Source of the DNA: Microplitis mediator
Lineage: Eukaryota > Arthropoda > Insecta > Hymenoptera > Braconidae
DNA length: 64,000 bases
Direction: 5' to 3'
Assembly: GCF_029852145.1 (NCBI RefSeq)
Contig: NC_079978.1
Coordinates: 372,001 to 436,000, forward strand
How positions within the stretch are numbered: position 1 is the first letter of the stretch; every line of letters begins with the position of its first letter. The notes beneath the pieces were generated by a model, which saw nothing but the letters and a program-made list of their open reading frames with translations, was not told the DNA's origin and ran no database searches. A program made the position numbers and the translations under genes. Below, one piece after another: positions 1 through 12,113 of the stretch.

Positions 1-3000
1 CCCGGCGTGCGTTAGAAATCGAGAGATGGCTCAAATAACTGAATAATTAATATATCGAAAGCTAAAGTTATTTAAATAACTTGATACATTGAAAATATTA
101 TTTTTACGACATATCAAATGTATATGACACACATAGATTTATCAAGATGACTGTCCAGTATTTTTGACTCAATTAAACCCGGCTCTTTAATTTATAAATC
201 AATCAAAGCTACGGAATTTACCAGAGGAAATTAACCGGAACAAAGTAAAGCAACGCAAATGAGAGATAAAGAACGAGACTGTAATAAATCGAGAGGAAAA
301 AAATAAGCGAGACGGAAATAGAGAGATTAATGCACGCAGAATATATTCTTTCTCAGCGTCCGGGTAATTTATTATGCCCCGGTTCACGCGCGGTGTATTA
401 AAAGCCCTCGCTAAAAATTCTTCAATAGCTCTTGCCTCGAGTTTTATTCCTGATACGCATTTAATGTCCATTGATACTTGTTTAACTTTTAAATCATTGT
501 ACTTTTACTTTTGTACCCGAGTACCTTAACCACAAGACAGCCTGAGAGTCTTTTATTTTCCGTTATCTTTTACTACATCAAGAGCCAGCCGACTTTTCAA
601 CCCTTTATCAAACTTGTGGAGTCCGCGATTCAAATTCTCTAATCTCTGCAAAAGAGCGAACATTAATTTATAGTATCCACCTTGTGTATGCATTTAAAAC
701 CGGATGTCCATTGAATCTGGAGTCAATTACAGCGATTTTATAGAGCGAACTGCTACTGCAGTAGACGGTGTTAAATAGTCTTGTGTGGTATCCCAGAGCT
801 TGAATTCCCAGCTCTCACAGAATAAAAGACATGTCGTATGTTAAATATACGTGTCCTGCCGGCACATAATAACTGGCCAGTAACACACATTACCTAAGAT
901 ATAGTAACCTTTCTTTTTACCTTGACGATTGCTCTCAAGTAAATCCAGACGTCGAAACAGTGAGCGGATTCTCAGGCGGGAGCTACCGACTACTCACAAC
1001 AGAGGAAATAAGTGGTAGCTTTGAATTATTTATTGTTGTTACTTCATTTTTTTATGCTGAGGTTGTTCAATCTTATCTACTCATGTTCCAAGTGAGTGAG
1101 TTGATCGCTAGGTAGATCATCGAGGAACAGAAATAACAATAAGTGTAAGATAAATAAATATGATTGAGAAAACCGGTAGATTGATCGATTATATTGTGTC
1201 AAAGGGAGTTACGATACCAGTAACAATATTATTTTATCGCTCTTTCCCAACTCCATTCCCTCCTCCCTTTATTAATTTCATTTAAACTCAGCTTTGCTAC
1301 TTTGATTTAAGATTTTTATTTTAATTCTTTGACGCGTGACGTTCGCCGGTTGCCAATCCGCTGTGTTTTATTCGAGCCAAACGTTAATTGCCGCTTTCAA
1401 ATAGCTCTGTGAATCCTCGTTAATTACAATATTGCTACAACGCGCTTTGATAATCATTCAATTTAAATTTATTGAATGATGAAAATAAAAAGGTTAAAAT
1501 AATAATTGTTACCAAATAAAATAGTAAATAAATTTAAAAAAAAAAACAACATGTAGTACTGTGTACTACAAACAGTTGTCATAATTACTGTAGACCAAAT
1601 TTGACGAGTAACGTCATAACATTACATTTATCTTTATAGTTAATTGACTAGATCTCACGATTATTTTCGACTTAGAAGGAATTACTGTCAACGCTCACGC
1701 AGTGCAATTATTATTTACATTTTGGATAGGCAATGATACTAAAGGTTTCAATGACCCTGAGTAATAATAATTAAATATTAGCAACTACGTCAACAACGGC
1801 AATGACAAAATAAAAATATAACAAAGACTAGACTTATTGAGAAGTCTCGACGGCTGAGAAATCATGGGAGCGGTGTTTAGATAAAATTAAACTTATACGG
1901 GGAATATATATATATATAACACTTGAGGCTTTCGCAAGGGAGCTCGTGTCCTCCCGCTCTTACCTACCGCCCCAGCGTGGGACGAAACGGACCCAGAGTC
2001 AGCCCGTTCACTATACAACGCCCGTTACGTGATTTTTCGTACAACGTTCATTGTATTTATTGTTTTTTTTTTCACACGCGAATGCATCACAATAATACAC
2101 ACACTCACAAAAAAAATTGCCATGGATTAATATCAATTGGCCTTCGCATTACTTACTATCAGAAATCGAGCGATTAAAAAGGACTAGAGTGGGAGAGAGT
2201 AAAAATTAACTAAGCCGCCAACTGATAGCGGAATATATTAACTACTTAACGCCAGTCTCACTCACACCACAAGCGACTGATTTTTCCTTTTTTCTCAACA
2301 GTATAAGGACATTGCGGATGTGAAATATGCGTAGGATAGTGATCTGGTTGCGATGGCGATATTAAAACGAGAGATGAAAAGGATTGTGAAGGAACTTACC
2401 GTATCAGTGATGGGAATTTAACAGGATAATTATCAGGGACATCACTCACAACTCGGTGGATCGGGACAGAAGGATTATCCAGGTGCTAATCATCACTCCT
2501 CGTATCTGTTAAATAATATATTGTTTTATTATTAATAATAATGGCTATGAAACGATTTTTTATTTATTTACACAACTTAATATATTATGATGGCCCTGAT
2601 GAAATATCACACGGGATATATATTTCACCGTAAATTAGTGTATTTATATTTATATTAATATATATATATATTTATTTATTTATATTTAGCAATGAAAAAA
2701 TTTATAACAAAGTCGCGGAATGATTAAAATGATTTTTTGATCGAAGTGTATTAATCTCATAGTAACAAATGTGTCAAAAAAAATATTTTGTTCATATTCA
2801 TATTAAAAAATGCATTGTTTCCTCAAACAATCTTATCCATCATCGTCATTATCATTATCATTATCAGTTCACTCGCGATATCGAGCTTATTATTGACAAT
2901 TTAATTATGGCTCTACCAGCAAACACCCGGCGATGCCTTCCATTGAGTAATCTCCATTTAATTTATATTATTATTAATATTAATATTATTATTATTATTG

Positions 3001-3039
3001 TTATTATCATTATTATTATTAATTTGTTCGTAAATAAAT
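1..3039. other. Intergenic, no recognised gene
   Basis: I see no conserved coding sequence here. The open frames are short, low-complexity or of improbable composition. There is a TA run near 1,905-1,919 and ATT/ATC-rich simple sequence at about 2,840-3,020. On the minus strand, a consensus donor (CG then GTAAGTTCC) lies at about 2,392-2,400 downstream of non-repetitive sequence, so a 5' non-coding exon of a gene lying to the left is possible but unproven. The 3' UTR of the Ext1 gene must occupy the right-hand end. Confidence 0.5.
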
Positions 3040-5838
3040 TCAGTTACTAACTAATTCAATTTGTCGATATTTTTTACGTAAATTGCTAACCGGGTCTTTA
3101 AACAACACAGGATCCAGTCTCATGTTGGAGCGCAGCAGAGGCATGTAACCGAAAACGGCCACAAAAGTATTCATGCAGGTCTGCCGCTGAGTAAAGTGAT
3201 CTGGGTCATTCCACGAGGACCTGGAAAACAATTCAAAGCAAAAAAATGATAACTCGAGTCAAGGCCGTCGGGAAGAAAAATAATAAAAACCACGGGCGGT
3301 TCAAGTGCCGTGTAATGTTGATAAATTGAAAGGAAACATGCTCAGCGACTTAAGTTAATGGCTCACCTAATTCCAGCTGCCGTGGTATCTTTGTAAAGTT
3401 TACGCTGAGTCACTTTAATAGGCGGCCGTCTTGTCACATGGCTCACCAAAAAATTCATAAGTATGTCTTCGCAATTCTGCGACTGCTCGACCGTTTTATG
3501 CAGCGTCGAGCTCAGTGATTCGGTGTACAGAGTATTATAATAACGGTGATAAAAAGCTGCCCCCGTCAACACTATGCTGTAGTCGTTTGTCCATTTGCTG
3601 GTGTAACCCCACGATCTCTGGAATTGCATACATCAACTTGTTATTAAGTTATTAAATAATTATATTTTTTTGTGCTTAAAAAGTAAATTAAATATAATTA
3701 TGAACTTTCTAAATCATTAAGTTGCTTATTAATAACCTTGGAGTCGTCCCAGTAGTGAGATCTCGCCGGATACCCGACTATCCGATCAGGAAATGACTGC
3801 CAGACGACGAATGCAAAGTCTATTTCGTCTGTATTTAGAGTTACGTCCTCGTCCAACGATAATATGGCACTAGTTTCGATCTGAGGATAGGGATAGAAGC
3901 GCTGGGAGATACTGCTCGCGACTATCACTGTGATCGTTACTTTTATTCCCTGCCAGCGCGGCCTTCTTGGTACAGGAATGTCAGAATTCCACATTAAAAT
4001 AATCTGCGATAGTAAATAATAATAATAAAGTTGACAGTAATTATTATTGTGGCTGATTAAAAATATATGGCATCTAATAGTGGATCGATGAATTACTATG
4101 GGTCGTATTTATCTTGAACTGATAAATATTATCAGAATGATTTCATACCTTATCTAAATATTTGCTCTTAGCAACACTTCGAAGTAAGCGATAAAGAACA
4201 GCCGTGGATCCTAACTGAGAATAAATAATGGCAGTAAATGCATTGCCCGGATCATTATTAGAAAACGGAAGCTCCTGCTGACTGTCAGCAAACTGAGGCA
4301 GGATGGCCAATGCACCAGGATATGTATTCCACATTAATTTTTCGCGTGCGCCTTCCCAGGGCAACCGCTCACGGATATTCTTCAAATTAAAAATGATAAT
4401 AAAAATAAATGCTGGAGAAAATTTACTTTACTTGATACCGTTAAAAAAATAATAAATAAAAACTTACTTCAAATACTGTGAAAATTATTTTTTCAATTGA
4501 AGAAAAGTATCGCTCCCACAAAAATTGTGTTTGCTGTCTTAATTTAAGAATTTGCGTGTTTGAAACAGAGCGCAGTATGTCAGGAATCTAAAAATAGATT
4601 TATTATGGCATCGAAGTCAAGAAGTAAAGGGATAGAAAAGTTAAAAGTTGTTGAAGAAAAAAAATAATATACTAACTTGAAATAACAATCGTTCGTCTGT
4701 AAATATAACCGCTTGATTCCAGTCAATACGATCGTGAAACGCCAAGGCCCACCCATTGCTCAGAATAACTGGAATACATCCGGCTTTTAGAGCTTCTAGA
4801 AATCTAAAACTGCCGAGCCTACGTCCTCTCGGTACCAAACAAAACGTTGAGTTCAACAGTAAAACCTCATAATCGTACCTGAAATTTTCAAACAAACGTC
4901 AAAAAAATTTACAATCAACGTGTACATTAAAATAAAGTCATTATACAAACTTACGTATCATATTCTTGGTTATCCTGCTGGCAGTGTTCATCCTGCAGTT
5001 CTCTCCAAGATTTACCGTGCCTACAAGTCGTAACGAAGACCAGGTCCTTCCCATTGTGAAGATGGTAAAGTGCATTTCTCGTTTCCGAGCCAATGCCGTG
5101 TACGTATCTTTTACCCTTGAATGCCGCGAGGTATTTTTTGTTGCTCGGAAAATTATTTTCCGACGCCTGACCAGGTTCTCCCCCGCGCTCCGGATGCTGT
5201 TTACCAAAGAGCGGTATCGAGACATCGAAGTTCGGCCTGAGCACGCTGGTGGACATGCTGGCTTTCGCCAACATCGCGTACCCGATGTTGAAAGCCAGCG
5301 CATCCTCGACGTAGTCCGGCCAAGTCCCGGAGTACAAATTGAATATGAGGTGATTGCGTCCTTCATTCCAGTAAGGGAGGCGCATAAGTTTAGACGGCAA
5401 ATTATGAACAAACTCAGTAGACAGAGGGTCACGATCCAGCGTATCCAGCGCCAGTACGAGTATGCACGCGCGTGCTGGATCTGTCGTATAGTAACGCGAC
5501 TCGGTTATAACATTTAATATTTTTTGGTACAAAGGACTTATGGTGTCTTCTATGGGATAAACGTAAACAGTAAATCCCTGCTTGCATCTTGTGTAGTCGA
5601 AACAAGTCTCCATACGACATTGTCGGGCAGGATGGACCACTGACAATTTACCATTTGAAATTTTGATATCCTTATCATAAAATTCTTCATTAATAGACAA
5701 ATAAGATGGCAATTTTTCCCAGTAATCGTGTGTTATTTCATTCCGCCTTTTACTTTTTAATCTGTACCCGCCAAAGTAGCAGTAGCCAAGAAACGCGCAC
5801 GTGACAAATAGTAGTAAGTACCGTTTTTTGGCTTGCAT
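3040..5838 (-). CDS. Ext1: Exostosin-1 / tout-velu, heparan sulfate co-polymerase
   Basis: Seven coding exons on the minus strand (5838-4955, 4878-4677, 4587-4468, 4379-4149, 4003-3737, 3617-3367, 3220-3040) join in phase with GT-AG borders to give 711 aa; vertebrate EXT1 is about 746. Residues 7-23 are a hydrophobic signal anchor, as expected for a type II Golgi/ER membrane enzyme. The N-terminal half is the GT47 exostosin domain (glucuronyltransferase), with LVPRGRRLGSFRFLEAL in exon 2. The C-terminal half is the GT64 domain (N-acetylglucosaminyltransferase), with the acidic LDEDVTL metal-site segment, then GYPARSHYWD, TSKWTNDYS, NCEDILMNF and MRLDPVLFKD. From the family, the enzyme extends the heparan sulfate chain as a partner of Ext2 and is needed for Hedgehog, Wnt and BMP movement. 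The ATG at 5838 is chosen because it directly precedes the anchor. Nothing looks broken. EXT2 or EXTL paralogs are less likely because the GT64 segments match EXT1 closely. Confidence 0.95.
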
Positions 5839-6399
5839 ATTTATTTAATAATTATTTGTTATTTAACTCGCGTTAATTTACACTCACGATTACATTTAAT
5901 TTATAGTATTGTCTCTCGTTTGTTATTAATATTATTACTGTTAATAATAATAATAATATTATTTAAAATCACTGTGCTATATTGAAAATGCATTGCAATA
6001 TTTATAGTAAAAAATAATTGCGAGTATTAATATTAATAATCTCAGAGTATATGGCGATTGAATTATACTAGATGAAAATTGACTCCATTGCGAGATATTG
6101 CTGTAACATAAAAAGTTAAAAAAAATTATAAAGTGAATCATTTTAAACAGAGAGCTGATTGTTTCTTCTCGGTCATACGACAGCAGAGCAATTTAAATAA
6201 ATCACAGACACGAGAGCTGCTTTATTACATCTTATTTAAACTATCATAACAATACTTAATTTTTATTTTTTAAATTGAATAATATAAGCATATATATGCC
6301 AGTACTAAATTAAAAAAATTCTTCTACTTCATCTTCTTCATTTTCTTAAAGTTTTTTATAAATTTTACATTAAATTCCACTACGAAAAATCAAAATTTC
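5839..6399. other. Upstream region of Ext1, A+T-rich
   Basis: Short TTA/TAA-rich sequence upstream of the Ext1 start, with no coding signal. It presumably holds the Ext1 5' UTR and promoter, but I see no clear core-promoter motif. Confidence 0.4.
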
Positions 6400-6610
6400 A
6401 TAATGATCCTGAAGTTAGCAGACATTTAAAAATTTTTGAATTTTCGTTTTTCAATAAATCAACTGCAAAAAAATAATATAAAAATATGCACATGTAGAAA
6501 ATTTTAAAAAATACAGGTGCAATTTTTTTAAATATTTTTTTTTTAATTTTTTATCGTTTAAAAAAAAAATCCAAAAATTATTAAACGTCTGCTAACTTCA
6601 GTATCATAAT
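6400..6610. mobile_element. Foldback MITE, TTAGCAGAC subfamily, copy 1
   Basis: The left end reads ATAATGATCCTGAAGTTAGC and continues AGACAT; the reverse complement of the right end is the same apart from a few substitutions (TGATACTGAAGTTAGCAGAC). The arms continue inwards as A/T-rich complementary sequence, so the 211-bp element would fold on itself almost entirely. It has no coding capacity. A degenerate second copy, recognisable by its right arm only (GTCGGCTAACTGCAGTATCAT, about 6,780-6,806), follows immediately. Confidence 0.7.
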
Positions 6611-6806
6611 TTCATATCAAAAACTTCATCAATTTTCGGGTTTTTTTTTTCAACAAATCAAATAAAAAAAAAAAAACTAAAAATATCCACATGTAGAAAA
6701 TTAGAAAATCTATTAGTGGAATTTTTTTAAATATTTTTTTTTACAATTTTTCGCTTTTAAAAAAATTTTAAAATTATCAGATGTCGGCTAACTGCAGTAT
6801 CATTAA
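6611..6806. mobile_element. Degenerate second copy of the TTAGCAGAC foldback element
   Basis: This repeats the internal layout of the preceding element: TTTCGGG, poly-T, CAACAAATCA, a CACATGTAGAAAATT block, and a right arm GTCGGCTAACTGCAGTATCA. The left terminal arm is missing or eroded. The tandem arrangement suggests insertion next to, or duplication of, copy 1. Confidence 0.5.
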
Positions 6807-7996
6807 AGAATCTGCGCGCATATTTAAAAAATTTATTTTTCTTACAAGTAAATTGTTTACAAAAAACAAAAATAGTCTGGTACTTTGAGTATCATGAAAA
6901 ATTAAATCACGTAAACTTTGCGGACAAGTAAATGTAAATAAAAATGCCAATAAAATGTAAATATAAACGATAATTTACCTTTGATAAATCGAAGCAGAAT
7001 ATTCAGTAGTCCCCGAAGTACTTGACTTCTCTAGGCTACAAAACACGACACGTAGCATCCGCTTTTTATAATAACAATACGTATATGCAGACTCAGCAAT
7101 TACGTATTTAAAACTTGTGGTATATATCGGTGAATATTTCTTCATAGCCAATTGTAATCACCAATTCAAGTCTCATCACTATTTTTAATTTTATTCACAA
7201 ATCCAACTCACCACCATCACCAACTCTGATACCAAACTGCTGACATATATTTTTATACTTAACGTCATTGTCGTTGCTAATAAAATTATTCCCTCTATTT
7301 AATGTATACATAAGTACATACATATATTTTTTATCAATTTAGGTTCCATGTGTTCGAGTAGATTATCGTAATTACATTAAATAAATCCATTATACATACT
7401 CAAGATAAAAGATCACACTCTATTTCTACATGTAGACGTTTAGTACAGACGTTAAATCCAAAGGTTGTGTTGAGCTGATTGAGCATGACGATTTTAGGTT
7501 AGTCCTGACAAACATGGACTTTGAACGTCTTGCCGGCAATTTGCATACACAGAAATACATTTTTAGCAACAAATAACTCATGTCCGCTAAATATTCAACT
7601 AAAATTAACTTGTAACCCTGCTAATTAAATAACAGGACATTGTTTAACAAACAGTGGTCAGCTTTTTTAAAAAACACTGCAAGCTGCCATGACGTTTTTA
7701 TGTGGGATAGAAAATAACTTTATACCCTCACCTCTTGACTCTTGATTCCTCTGGCAACTCTATCAGCTAGACTTGAACCCTCTCTCACTTATTCTTCTTT
7801 CTTATCTCAGCTAATGTGTATCACGTTATTTTCTATCCTTATCAGACGTACCCGCAACTGGTTATCGCTATCATTTCTATGAAGACTCGACCGGTCATAT
7901 TCATTTGACCGCGATCTATTTTACCGAGTAAAATACCCGCGTTTTTTTTTATTTAAAAGAAAACTTATCGAGATCGAGATCGAGATCTGATTCTAC
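6807..7996. other. Intergenic, nothing recognised
   Basis: No coding frame, RNA gene or clear repeat was recognised. A short GAGATC triplication is present at about 7,970-7,987. Confidence 0.4.
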
Positions 7997-9152
7997 GAGT
8001 GAATGTAGCAGACAAATTTAAAATTATAAATAATTAAAAAAATGCACTTGTTAATTTCAAAGTTTTTTAAGCGCGCGTTTTTTTGAATTTTATTTTATTA
8101 ATTATTCACTCTATTTATTTATAAGTTTAAATTTGTCTGATGTCTGCTACATTCACACTCATCTGATACTAAATTGTCTGATCGCATGATTTTATTTGAA
8201 TCACTTTAAGCTGGCGGACATGAGTTTTGTTTTGTTTGATAAAATATTAATGCCGACTGGTAACTGATTAATCGATTTTAAAGCTTTGGTAGATTTATTT
8301 ACGATAGTAAAGTCAGCGAGTGTGAATGTAGCAGACAGACAAATTTAAAATTATAAATAATTTAAAAAATGCACTTGTTGATTTCAAAGTTTTTTAAGCG
8401 CGCGTTTTTTTGAATTTTATTTTATTAATTATTCACTCTATTTATTTATAAGTTTAAATTTGTCTGATGTCTGCTACATTTACACTCATCTGATACTAAA
8501 TTGTCTGATCGCATGATTTTATTTAAATCACTTTAAGCTGGGGGACATGAGTTTTGTTTTGTTTGATAAAATATTAATGCCGACTGGTAACTGATTAATC
8601 GATTTTGAAGCTTTGGTAGATTTATTCACGATAGTAAAGTCAGCGAGTGTGAATGTAGCAGACAGACAAATTTAAAATTATAAATAATTTTAAAAATGCA
8701 CTTGTTCATTTTCAAATTTTTTGAGCGCGCGTTTTTTTGAATTTTATTTTATTAATTATTCACTCTATTTATTTATAAGTTTAAATTTGTCTGATGTCTG
8801 CTACATTCACACTCATCTGACACTAAATTGTCTGATCGCATGATTTTATTTAAATCACTTTAAGCTGGCGGACATGAGTTTTGTTTTGTTTGATAAAATA
8901 TTAATGCCGACTGGTAACTGATTAATCGATTTTGAAGCTTTGGTAGATTTATTCACGATAGTAAAGTCAACGATTGTAAATGTAGTAGACAGACAAATTT
9001 AAAATTATGAATAATTTTAAAAAATGTACTTATTAATTTGAAAATTTTTTAAATGCGCATTTTTTTAAATTTTTTATTATTAATTGTCTACTCTATTTAT
9101 TTATAATTTTAAATTTGTCTGATGTCTGCTAGTTGCTTCATTCACACTCATT
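7997..9152. repeat. Tandem array of a 327-bp unit built around a hairpin MITE
   Basis: Three to four head-to-tail units start at about 7997, 8318, 8645 and 8972, with a period of 327 bp between the later ones. Each unit has a ~172-bp hairpin bounded by GAGTGTGAATGTAGCAGAC on the left and its near complement GTCTGCTACATTCACACTC on the right. An ~155-bp spacer follows, containing GCTGGCGGACATGAG and a TAACTGATTAATCGATTT block. Units two and three are nearly identical. The first unit's start and the last unit are diverged, and the last lacks the spacer, so the array ends on a hairpin arm. The hairpin is the same family as elements at 50,838-51,027 and 59,406-59,585. There is no coding capacity. 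Confidence 0.85.
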
Positions 9153-9889
9153 AGAGGTAGCGGACACTTGACAATTTTTAAAACTTGGAAATAATAAATT
9201 AAAATGTTTATAAAATAAAAATAAAAAAATCGACAGCAACTTTAACACCTCGGAAAATGTTGGTCTATCACTGCGCGTATCGAAGATGAACGCGGCTACT
9301 TGGAGAATCTCTTGATCTTTACTACTTTGCTGCCTGTTTAATTATTACGAAAGTTGCACCTTGTGCTGATGATGGAATCAATTACAAATAAACTTTTGTC
9401 TGTACAATGTTGATGTTTATGATAATTAATGTCATCAGTCATCAGCAAATATATACAAATGTCTTGCGCAATAAAACTACTCTCAACCAGTTGTATTTAT
9501 TCTATTAAATATTAATGACAAATTATTGCATTATTTACTACGCAGTTCGACGGATCTCCAAGATGTCAGGTCTTAGTTATGGTGATAAATTTATTTTTAT
9601 TTGTAGTAGTGAAATTTTATTCGTGTATTGCAGTACATATCCTGGCCTAGGGGTAAGAAAATTCGGAGCAGCGACAGAATGAAAATAATTTAAAGTCTTT
9701 ATGGAGGAGCTCCAGGACTTATTATCAGTCTAGAAAGAAGAGCTTTCAATCCACGAGTGAAATCAGAACCAGATTTCGTGTAGCGTAGAAAAAATACTCA
9801 ATAGTAAAACAATAAATCTATTTACAATTTTTTAAAATTTATTATAAATATTAAAAGTTGCATTACATAATTTCCTATTGATATAATTT
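9153..9889. other. Intergenic, with possible small coding fragments
   Basis: The region between the 327-bp array and the 3' end of the RRM gene. The interval 9,553-9,783 on the plus strand is less A+T-rich than its surroundings and holds coding-like stretches (listed separately). An AATAAA-like signal occurs near 9,810 (plus). The minus-strand RRM gene would converge on it. Confidence 0.4.
9694..9783 (+). other. Possible terminal exon of an unrecognised small protein
   Basis: A 29-codon open frame with unusually balanced composition for this region: it begins SLYGGAPGLIISLERR, ends KSEPDFV and stops with TAG at 9781-9783. It is followed by an AATAAA-type sequence about 25 bp on. Just upstream, 9,634-9,682 also looks coding (YPGLGVRKFGA) but in another frame, after a pyrimidine-poor TTGCAG. 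I could not join these pieces into one phase-keeping model, and I do not recognise the protein. It may be a small split gene, a decayed copy, or chance. Confidence 0.2.
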
Positions 9890-11181
9890 TCACAAACCCA
9901 CAAGTTTTTTAACTTTTTTGTTCTTACCCTTTTTAACAGGGGGTTTATCTTTGAACTCGACCTTGTCAGTAATATCATCGTCGCCATCCCACACCTTGAG
10001 CCCCGATTCCGCGTTCACTTCTTCGCTATCATCAACACAATCCACCGTCTCTTCAACTTTATCTTCTTTAGTTTTTTTATTTTTCTTTTTAGTTTCAACT
10101 TCTGTCTTGTCCTTGAACGCCACCTTATCCGTAATATCGATCTCGCCGTCCCACATTTTTAGTCCAGGCTTTTTACCCTTTTTTTGTTTTCTAGTGTCCG
10201 ACTTTATCACTAGTTTATTGCCATGTAAAATAGGCGCCGGTCGTTCTTTTGTCAAATACTCAGCAGCGACTTTAGCATCTTCGAGTTTTATGATTGCTTG
10301 TCTAAGTAAATGTTAAATAAATTTTTATTATATTTATAAATCAGTAATTCTGGAGTAAGTATCTTAAGCGAGACCTCTAGCTGCTGGTGTCTTTTTCTAC
10401 GTATGTCTTTATGTAGCTGAAGATCGGAACGTTTTCCGCTATAGTCTATAGTCTTCCTCCAGAATAGAGTTATAATCAGGCACGAATTTTTTGTATAAGG
10501 CTTGAAATTTAAATCTGGTCACAAGTATCTGCAGCAAGACATACCCAGAAAGACACCAGCACCTATCGGTCTTGAGAGCAGACTTACTCAAGAATTTAAA
10601 AAAGATTGTTATATATTAATATATAAAAAAAAACTAATTGATAAATATTAAACTTACTTGCTGTCCTTTATTCGGCTTTTGATGAAAGCACTAGTTCTTA
10701 CTCCTTCGAAAACTCCTTCAACTTCGTGGATTTTCGACCTCGGATTAATATTGCATACAAATAAACTGAAATTTGGAAATAAAATAGATCAGCTTCATAA
10801 AGTTATTAGTAATTTAAATAATTAAAACAACTGTACATACATTCTCGTGAGTTTCTTCTCGGGCTTCTTGGGCACAGGGACAACGACTTTCTTGTCTGGT
10901 TTAATTTTCGGAGTTTTCGGCGGCTTAATTTTTGGCGGGTAAGCAACAATACGTTTATTGTTTATCAATTTATCTTTGATACCCTGTAAATTTTTTATTT
11001 TCTCGTCGACACTTGAGAAAATCACATGACAGTGTCGTCCAGACTGTCGAGGCAACTTAACTTTGAAATCTCCGACGAACAAATCGCGCACTTCGTCTAT
11101 GTTATGAATTGTATGAGGCAACCTGACGTACAAAGTTCTCTCTTGTTCCTCAGTCATCGTTTGACCGCTTTCAGATTTCAT
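9890..11181 (-). CDS. Small protein with two RRM-like domains and a duplicated WDG motif
   Basis: Three exons (11181-10841, 10765-10658, 10301-9890) join in phase to 286 aa. Residues about 14-80 look like a first RRM: LYVRLP resembles RNP2 and HCHVIFSS resembles RNP1. A lysine/proline-rich linker (PPKIKPPKTPKIKP) follows. A second RRM begins at about residue 114 with ILFVCNI as RNP2 and has QAIIKLED as a weak RNP1. The C-terminal tail is acidic/lysine-rich and carries the same ~20-residue motif twice, at 196-215 and 250-269: GLKxWDG, two residues, then DITDKVxFKDK. The likely role is RNA binding in the nucleus or nucleolus, inferred only from the domains. I do not recognise a specific orthologue. 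The ATG at 11181 is used; a second in-frame ATG eight codons on (MTEEQER) is an alternative. Intron 2 contains a foldback element. Its start lies 940 bp from the giant satellite transposon. Confidence 0.8.
10346..10596. mobile_element. Foldback (MITE-like) element in intron 2 of the RRM gene
   Basis: Left arm AATTCTGGAGTAAGT, and further in GCTGGTGTCTTTTTCTACGT. The reverse complement of the right arm reads AATTCTTGAGTAAGT, then GCTGGTGTCTTTCTGGGT. The arms are about 75 bp and moderately diverged, and the total is 251 bp. It is different from the GTAGCAGAC family. No target duplication could be defined with confidence. Confidence 0.6.
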
Positions 11182-11710
11182 TTTTCTTCTGAAAAAATAT
11201 TAATAAATAGTTAATAATTAGAAAGTTCATTTAAATTTATAACCTCAACAAATTTGGAGAAAAAAAACATTTATAGAAATTAGAAGGCTTGATAATTTAT
11301 TAAAAATCACAAATTAAAATACCTAGTAGATTATTTACTTTTTGTAAAAAGTATTATCATTGAAAATATTTATTTTTGTAATTTATTGCAACTTACTGTT
11401 GTTTAAATTTTGTAAAACATGAGCCCACGTGTAAACACACGAGTTTTTCAGTCTCAGTCAAATTAGAAGGCTGCGTTGAAAAATACTCTGGGGGCGTTTT
11501 CAAGATTTTGGTCGCTTTTGTTCGAAATTTTTCTTAAAGGCCAGTATTTGAAACAGTTTTTCTATGGATTTTCTTTTTATTATAATTTTTTAATTGAACC
11601 AATAAATATATATAATATGATAGCTGTAACATAAAATTTATAATCATTGCTTATAATTATTCATTAGATCATATATTAAAACAATATTTATCGCAATTAA
11701 TTAATTTTAA
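11182..11710. other. Upstream region of the RRM gene
   Basis: A+T-rich; holds the presumed promoter and 5' UTR of the minus-strand RRM gene. No coding frame was recognised. Before the giant transposon inserted, this interval plus 40,027-40,346 would have been a single ~1.3-kb divergent promoter region shared with CPSF2. Confidence 0.4.
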
Positions 11711-11932
11711 AAAATTTTATGATACTGAAGTTAGCAGACGTCTAATAATTTTTGAATTTTTTTTAAAACGATAAATTATTTAAAAAAAAAAATATTTAAA
11801 AAATTGCACCTATAGCTTTTTTATTTTTCTACACGCGCGTATTGTTAGTTTTTTTTTTTTTGTAATTAATTTGTTGAAAAAAAAAATTCGAAAATTTTTA
11901 ATTGTCTGCTAACTTCAGGATCATAAAATTTT
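11711..11932. mobile_element. Foldback MITE, TTAGCAGAC subfamily, copy 3
   Basis: The left arm is AAAATTTTATGATACTGAAG followed by TTAGCAGACGTCT. The right arm is complementary (AATTGTCTGCTAACTTCAGG then ATCATAAAATTTT). The 222-bp body is A/T-rich with a central ACACGCGCGT block. Termini match those of the element at 6,400-6,610, which places both in one subfamily. Confidence 0.75.
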
Positions 11933-12113
11933 CCGGGTGAATCAATCACATTTTATTTATTTAAATTGACTTAATGCAATTTACAATAATATTTTATTTA
12001 ATAAATATATTTAAATTTTAAATTTTAAAGTTTGATTTTATTTTATTTCATATATTTCGGCCATACAAAATAACGGAATGAAAAAAGATGTCTTTTTACC
12101 ATTTGAGTAGAGA

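Noticed and set aside
199..471. A 90-codon minus-strand frame
   Set aside because: The C-terminal half is phenylalanine/serine-rich low complexity, no family features are visible and no splice context supports it.
1923..2177. An 84-codon plus-strand frame
   Set aside because: Histidine/phenylalanine/threonine simple-sequence composition towards the end and no recognisable motif.
4966..5517. A 183-codon plus-strand frame opposite Ext1 exon 1
   Set aside because: Shadow of the strongly conserved Ext1 coding strand, with no features of its own.
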